Shown here: piece after piece, positions 60,385-64,000 of the stretch | Layout of the letters: every line of letters starts with the position of its first letter | How positions within the stretch are numbered: position 1 is the first letter of the stretch | Assembly: GCF_014884995.1 (NCBI RefSeq) | Contig: NZ_JABMII010000004.1 | Span: forward strand, 124,001-188,000 | Direction: 5' to 3' | Source of the DNA: Spirabiliibacterium pneumoniae | GTDB taxonomy: Bacteria > Pseudomonadota > Gammaproteobacteria > Enterobacterales > Pasteurellaceae | DNA: 64,000 bases | Made by a program: the position numbers and the translations under genes | Notes under the pieces: model-generated | The model's input: the letters and a program-made list of their open reading frames with translations, nothing else | What the model was told of the DNA's origin: nothing | Database searches by the model: none

Positions 60385-61206
60385 ATGCAATATGAAGTGG
60401 TTGCCTTTGATTTAGATGGCACATTACTCAATTCACAAGGGCAAATTTTGCCTGAAACCCTTCACGCAATCGACAAAGTGCGGTCATTGGGTGTCAAGGT
60501 CGTACTCGTCACAGGTCGTCACCACACTGCAGCTCGCCCATACCACTCAGAGCTGGGGCTAGATACGCCAATTATTTGCTGCAACGGCACTTATCTTTAT
60601 GATTATCAAAATGAAAAAGTGCTCAGTGCCAATCCGCTAACCTGGGCGCAATGCCAGCAAATTATCAGTCTCAACGAACGCTATGGCATTCATCTTTTGA
60701 TGTACACGCGTGATGAAATGGCTTTTTGTGAAGTAAACCCACACATGGCGAAATTCCAACAATGGGTGGCGAGTTGCCCTGAAAATGTGCGCCCACACTT
60801 ACGCCACTTAACCAGCTTTTATGAGCCATTGGCTGGACGGGAAACGATTTGGAAATTTGTCATCAGCGATCCTGATACCAAGCTGATGCAACAAGTGGTC
60901 GATACCCTGCCCGCCGATGAATTTAGCTGCGAGTGGTCGTGGGTTGATCGCGTGGATATTGCCAGCGGTGGCAACACCAAAGGCAACCGTTTGGCAGCGC
61001 TGCTTGATTTATGGCAAATTTCACCTAATGCGGTGATCGCATTTGGGGATAACCATAACGATATTAGTATGCTCTCAAGCGTAGGCTTAGGTGTGGCGAT
61101 GGGTAATGCTGAAAGTGCGGTCAAAGCGCAAGCAAAATGTGTGATCGGTGATAATAATCACGCCAGCATCGCGCAGTTTCTAAGCGAGAAATTGACCTCG
61201 TGCTAA
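60385..61206 (+). CDS. Cof-type HAD-IIB phosphatase
   Basis: This 273-residue enzyme has the HAD nucleophile motif FDLDGTLLNS (residues 8-17), VTGRHHTAARPY (motif II region), the type IIB cap, and the C-terminal FGDNHNDISML (motif IV). It probably dephosphorylates sugar phosphates or a cofactor in the cytoplasm, like E. coli YidA, YigL or Cof, but the substrate cannot be read from sequence. The ATG at 60385 follows AAAGGAG; an in-frame upstream start overlapping rlmB is unlikely. It lies 10 bp after rlmB. Confidence 0.88.
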   Translation: MQYEVVAFDLDGTLLNSQGQILPETLHAIDKVRSLGVKVVLVTGRHHTAARPYHSELGLDTPIICCNGTYLYDYQNEKVLSANPLTWAQCQQIISLNERYGIHLLMYTRDEMAFCEVNPHMAKFQQWVASCPENVRPHLRHLTSFYEPLAGRETIWKFVISDPDTKLMQQVVDTLPADEFSCEWSWVDRVDIASGGNTKGNRLAALLDLWQISPNAVIAFGDNHNDISMLSSVGLGVAMGNAESAVKAQAKCVIGDNNHASIAQFLSEKLTSC

Positions 61207-61352
61207 TCTAAAATTAGTTGATCTTGCTCGCATTTTCAGCATTCCCTCGTTGACAGTAAGCGTGTAAACACGGTAGAAAAGAGCAACAGCAGTATAAATC
61301 GCTCTGCTTTAGTCTTTCGAGGCTTTAGCCCCAACGCCTGAAGGAGGTATTT

Positions 61353-61571
61353 ATGCGAAAAAATGTTGGTCATATTGACCGTGCGATTCGTATTGTTATT
61401 GGTGCAGTGTTGTGCATTTTGAGTGCATTTAAAATCATTGGCCCATGGGGCTATATTGGAGTGGTGATTGCTATAAGTGGTGTGATTGGCTTTTGTGCAT
61501 TATATCAATGGATTGGCTTTTCTACCTGTCCTTATGTCCCTCATCCCGATGTGGACGCAGATGAGGAATAA
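61353..61571 (+). CDS. DUF2892 small membrane protein (YgaP-type TM domain)
   Basis: The 72-residue protein has two membrane helices (about residues 10-28 and 32-52) and the CALYQWIGFSTCP motif of DUF2892, in which two cysteines flank the end of the second helix. The family occurs alone or fused to rhodanese as in YgaP. Function unknown. AAGGAGG at 61341-61347 is a very strong ribosome binding site. TTGACA at 61250-61255 with a weak -10 could start a 70-100 nt leader that contains GC-rich stretches able to pair (GGCTTTAGCC). Confidence 0.75.
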   Translation: MRKNVGHIDRAIRIVIGAVLCILSAFKIIGPWGYIGVVIAISGVIGFCALYQWIGFSTCPYVPHPDVDADEE

Positions 61572-61585
61572 GCCTAACCTCTCAG

Positions 61586-61618
61586 CGCACTAGTATGTTT
61601 CATAGTGCGGTTTTTTAT
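61586..61618 (+). terminator. Terminator after the DUF2892 gene
   Basis: CGCACTA (61586-61592) pairs with TAGTGCG (61603-61609), with TATG/CATA able to pair inside, followed by GTTTTTTATTT. A further USS follows at 61627-61635. Confidence 0.85.
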
Positions 61619-61681
61619 TTCGTAAACCGCACTTTAGCTTTTCGGCTAAAACTCGTATAATACCCCCATTTGAAGACAGCC

Positions 61682-61903
61682 ATGTACAAATGCTTTATCC
61701 TAGCACTCACCGTCATGCTCACAACTCACTGTGGCACCATTGTAACCTTGATCAATCCCACCACGCCTTATCTACCTTATGCAGGCGTCAAATATGACTA
61801 CGCCATGGCTAAACACTGGGGATTGCCTATGTTAGATATTCCATTATCGTTTATGCTCGACACCGCACTTTTGCCTTATGCGTGGGCGCAGGATAGCCAA
61901 TGA
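61682..61903 (+). CDS. YceK/YidQ-like small lipoprotein (DUF1375)
   Basis: From the ATG at 61682 this is a 73-residue protein with a lipoprotein-type signal ([15 protein letters not shown]; lipobox TTHC is poor but usable) followed by [39 protein letters not shown], the typical block of DUF1375 lipoproteins YceK and YidQ. Function unknown. A TATAAT at 61656-61661 suggests transcription starts only about 14 nt before this ATG; a TTG at 61670 would be almost leaderless. Its stop codon overlaps the rep start by 4 bp (ATGA). Confidence 0.75.
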   Translation: MYKCFILALTVMLTTHCGTIVTLINPTTPYLPYAGVKYDYAMAKHWGLPMLDIPLSFMLDTALLPYAWAQDSQ

Positions 61904-63918
61904 AATTAAATCCACAACAAGCGCAAGCTGTTCACTTAAGCACGGGGCCGTGTTTGGTGCTCGCTGGAGCTGGCTCGGGCAAAACGCGGGTTATTATTAA
62001 TAAAATTGCGCATTTGATTCGCCACTGCGCTTACAATCCGAGCCATATTGCCGCGGTCACATTCACCAATAAAGCCGCACGGGAGATGAAAGAGCGTGTG
62101 GCGCACGCCATTGGCAAAAAAGAAAGCCGTGGCTTGACGGTTTGCACCTTTCACACCCTCGGTTTTGATTTTCTTAAGCGAGAATATCGGCTGCTGGGCT
62201 ATAAAGCCAATATCACTTTATTTGATCAACACGATCAGCTCGCGCTGCTCAAAGAGCTGTTTGAGCGCGCTTTCAAAAAGGATAAAGAGTGGTTTGCCCA
62301 ATTACAAAATTATATCTCGCGTTGCAAAAATGATTTGCTGCTCCCCCCGCAGGCTATCGCACAAGCACATGACGCAAATGATGCGCTTTTTGCGCAGTGT
62401 TATCAGCACTATCAACAACAAATGAAGGCCTACAATGCGCTGGATTTTGATGATTTGATCATGCTGCCCACCTTGCTTTTACACGAAAATGATGAGGTGC
62501 GCGTGCGTTGGCAAAACAAAGTGCGGTATTTGCTGGTGGATGAATACCAGGACACTAACACCAGCCAATATGAGTTTATCAAGCTCTTGGTGGGTGAGAA
62601 GGCCAATTTTACCGTGGTGGGTGATGATGATCAGTCGATTTACTCATGGCGAGGGGCGCGGCCTGAAAATATGCAGCGCCTGCGTGATGATTTTCCTGAT
62701 TTAACGGTGATCAAACTTGAGCAAAATTATCGCTCTAGTCAGCGGATTTTAAATGCGGCGAATATTTTGATTGATAATAACGATCACGTCTTCGCCAAGC
62801 GGCTGTTTTCCCAGCTAGAAGAGGGCGAAAAGCTCAACATTATTGAAGCCAAAAACGAAGAACATGAAGCAGAGCGGGTCATTGCCGAACTGGTGGCGCA
62901 CCGCTTTATGCGCAAAACGCGCTACAAAGACTACGCGATTTTATACCGCGGCAACCACCAATCGCGCAGCCTTGAAAAGGTGCTGATGCAAAACCGCATT
63001 CCGTATAAAATCTCGGGTGGGACATCGTTTTTCTCCCGCGCGGAGGTGAAAGACATGATGGCCTATTTGCGCGTGTTGGTGAACCCCGATGACGACGCCG
63101 CCTTTTTGCGCATTGTCAACACACCCAAGCGGGAAATTGGCTCCGCCACGCTGGAAAAGCTCGGCCAGCTGGCGCAAGAAAAGCACATCAGCCTATTTGC
63201 CGCCATTTATGAATTTGAGCTGATTCAACGCCTGACACCGAAAAGCTATGCCGCACTGCAACACTTTGCCGACTGGCTGGTGGCGCTAAATGATGAAAAT
63301 CAGCGCGTGAGCGGTGAAAGTGCGGTGCGCAGCCTGCTTGAGGGGTTGAATTATCAAGCCTATTTATTCGACAACGCCACCAGCCCCGCCATTGCTGAAA
63401 TGCAAACACGCAATGTGGCAACACTGTTTGACTGGGTGAGCGCAATGCTTAAAGGATCCGAGCTTGAGCCACCGCTGACACTTAGCCAAGTAGTGGCACG
63501 CTTAACGCTACGGGATATGCTTGAGCGTGGCGAAGAGGGCGACGACGCCGATCAGGTGCAGCTCATGACACTGCATGCTTCAAAAGGCTTAGAATTTCCC
63601 TACGTTTACCTTATCGGCATGGAAGAAGGCATTTTGCCACACCAAACCAGTATTGATGAAGACAACGTGGAAGAAGAGCGCCGTTTAGCATACGTTGGTA
63701 TTACGCGCGCGCAACGCGAGCTGACCTTCTCCCTTTGTCATGAACGACGGCAATACGGCGAAATCTTTAAGCCAGAACCAAGCCGCTTTTTGCTTGAGTT
63801 GCCACAACACGATTTGATTTGGGAGCGCGACAAGCCGCCAATGACGGAAGCGCAAATCGAACAAAAAACCCAAAGCCATGTGGCCAACCTGCGGGCATTT
63901 CTGAAGACGAAAAAATAA
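61900..63918 (+). CDS. rep: ATP-dependent DNA helicase Rep
   Basis: Rep is a 3'-5' superfamily 1 helicase that clears proteins ahead of replication forks. The 672-residue protein has all helicase motifs: GAGSGKTRV (I), [22 protein letters not shown] (II), [15 protein letters not shown] (III), QNYRSS (IV), [27 protein letters not shown] (V) and [10 protein letters not shown] (VI). Length and [25 protein letters not shown] favour Rep over UvrD. The 82 bp after it hold an inverted repeat TTGCTTG/CAAGCAA and a USS near 63963. Confidence 0.95.
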   Translation: MKLNPQQAQAVHLSTGPCLVLAGAGSGKTRVIINKIAHLIRHCAYNPSHIAAVTFTNKAAREMKERVAHAIGKKESRGLTVCTFHTLGFDFLKREYRLLGYKANITLFDQHDQLALLKELFERAFKKDKEWFAQLQNYISRCKNDLLLPPQAIAQAHDANDALFAQCYQHYQQQMKAYNALDFDDLIMLPTLLLHENDEVRVRWQNKVRYLLVDEYQDTNTSQYEFIKLLVGEKANFTVVGDDDQSIYSWRGARPENMQRLRDDFPDLTVIKLEQNYRSSQRILNAANILIDNNDHVFAKRLFSQLEEGEKLNIIEAKNEEHEAERVIAELVAHRFMRKTRYKDYAILYRGNHQSRSLEKVLMQNRIPYKISGGTSFFSRAEVKDMMAYLRVLVNPDDDAAFLRIVNTPKREIGSATLEKLGQLAQEKHISLFAAIYEFELIQRLTPKSYAALQHFADWLVALNDENQRVSGESAVRSLLEGLNYQAYLFDNATSPAIAEMQTRNVATLFDWVSAMLKGSELEPPLTLSQVVARLTLRDMLERGEEGDDADQVQLMTLHASKGLEFPYVYLIGMEEGILPHQTSIDEDNVEEERRLAYVGITRAQRELTFSLCHERRQYGEIFKPEPSRFLLELPQHDLIWERDKPPMTEAQIEQKTQSHVANLRAFLKTKK

Positions 63919-64000
63919 CCAATTGCACTTTAATTGCTTGCAAATCAAGCAACCAAACCAAAAAGTGCGGTTTGAAGGCAAAAAGCATTTGACTTATTTT

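Noticed and set aside
63934-63952. TTGCTTG/CAAGCAA dyad after rep as a terminator
   Set aside because: The stem is only 7 bp and no T-run follows on the plus strand; the sequence may continue a structure outside the window.

Overview
The window is chromosomal DNA of a member of the Pasteurellaceae. The clearest sign is the Haemophilus influenzae-type DNA uptake signal sequence (USS, core AAGTGCGGT), which occurs dozens of times on both strands, inside genes and as inverted pairs between them. Gene order also fits this family, for example the sbmA/yddA-like ABC transporter next to a YidE-like transporter, and a short SurA with a single parvulin domain. Base composition looks more GC-rich than H. 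influenzae itself. I cannot settle the genus. No tRNA, rRNA, insertion sequence, prophage or CRISPR array was seen; this is mostly core genome.

Layout. 1-4.6 kb: the 3' part of a modD-like gene, a probably Fur-controlled PepSY membrane protein, the C4-dicarboxylate transporter dcuB, and the psd-fklB pair. 4.7-11.0 kb: the fatty-acid/phospholipid cluster yceD-rpmF-plsX-fabH-fabD-fabG-acpP-fabF. 11.1-12.7 kb: the ribosomal operon rpsF-priB-rpsR-rplI behind a strong promoter and a structured leader. 12.7-20.1 kb: a redox/stress block with glutathionylspermidine synthetase/amidase, flavohaemoprotein Hmp, a DUF2251 protein, and dsbD followed by a three-domain thioredoxin-MsrA-MsrB protein, then ybaN with a Fur-box-like site. 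20.2-28.9 kb, all on the minus strand: leuS-lptE-holA, surA, rsmA-apaH, purM-purN. 29.1-33.6 kb: upp-uraA, hda, an ArsC-family gene, perM and a small basic protein whose ribosome binding site lies in a perfect hairpin. 33.6-41.2 kb: bcp, dapA, rsmJ, trmA, maoP, the ABC transporter and the YidE-like transporter.

41.2-48.0 kb is the main accessory block: a complete L-ascorbate catabolism locus. It has two divergent arms, ulaG-ulaR-ulaE-ulaF (minus) and ulaAB-ulaC-ulaD (plus), around a 318-bp control region with a near-perfect CRP site placed about 60 bp upstream of the predicted ulaA transcription start. UlaA and UlaB are fused in one protein. Ascorbate is taken up and phosphorylated by UlaAB/UlaC, opened by UlaG, decarboxylated by UlaD and epimerised by UlaE and UlaF to D-xylulose-5-phosphate; a transaldolase gene (tal) lies next door.

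48.1-64.0 kb: tal, lptD, an orphan lipoprotein, pyrG, cutC, eno, rnr, a glycosyltransferase-like gene inserted between rnr and rlmB, a Cof-type phosphatase, two small membrane/lipoprotein genes, and rep.

I found no clearly new multi-gene system. The observations most worth following are the hairpin that hides the ribosome binding site of the small basic protein, the near-leaderless yceD promoter, the compact ula locus with its control sites, the dsbD/MsrAB pair in which USS copies sit at domain linkers, and the glycosyltransferase-like gene at rnr-rlmB.
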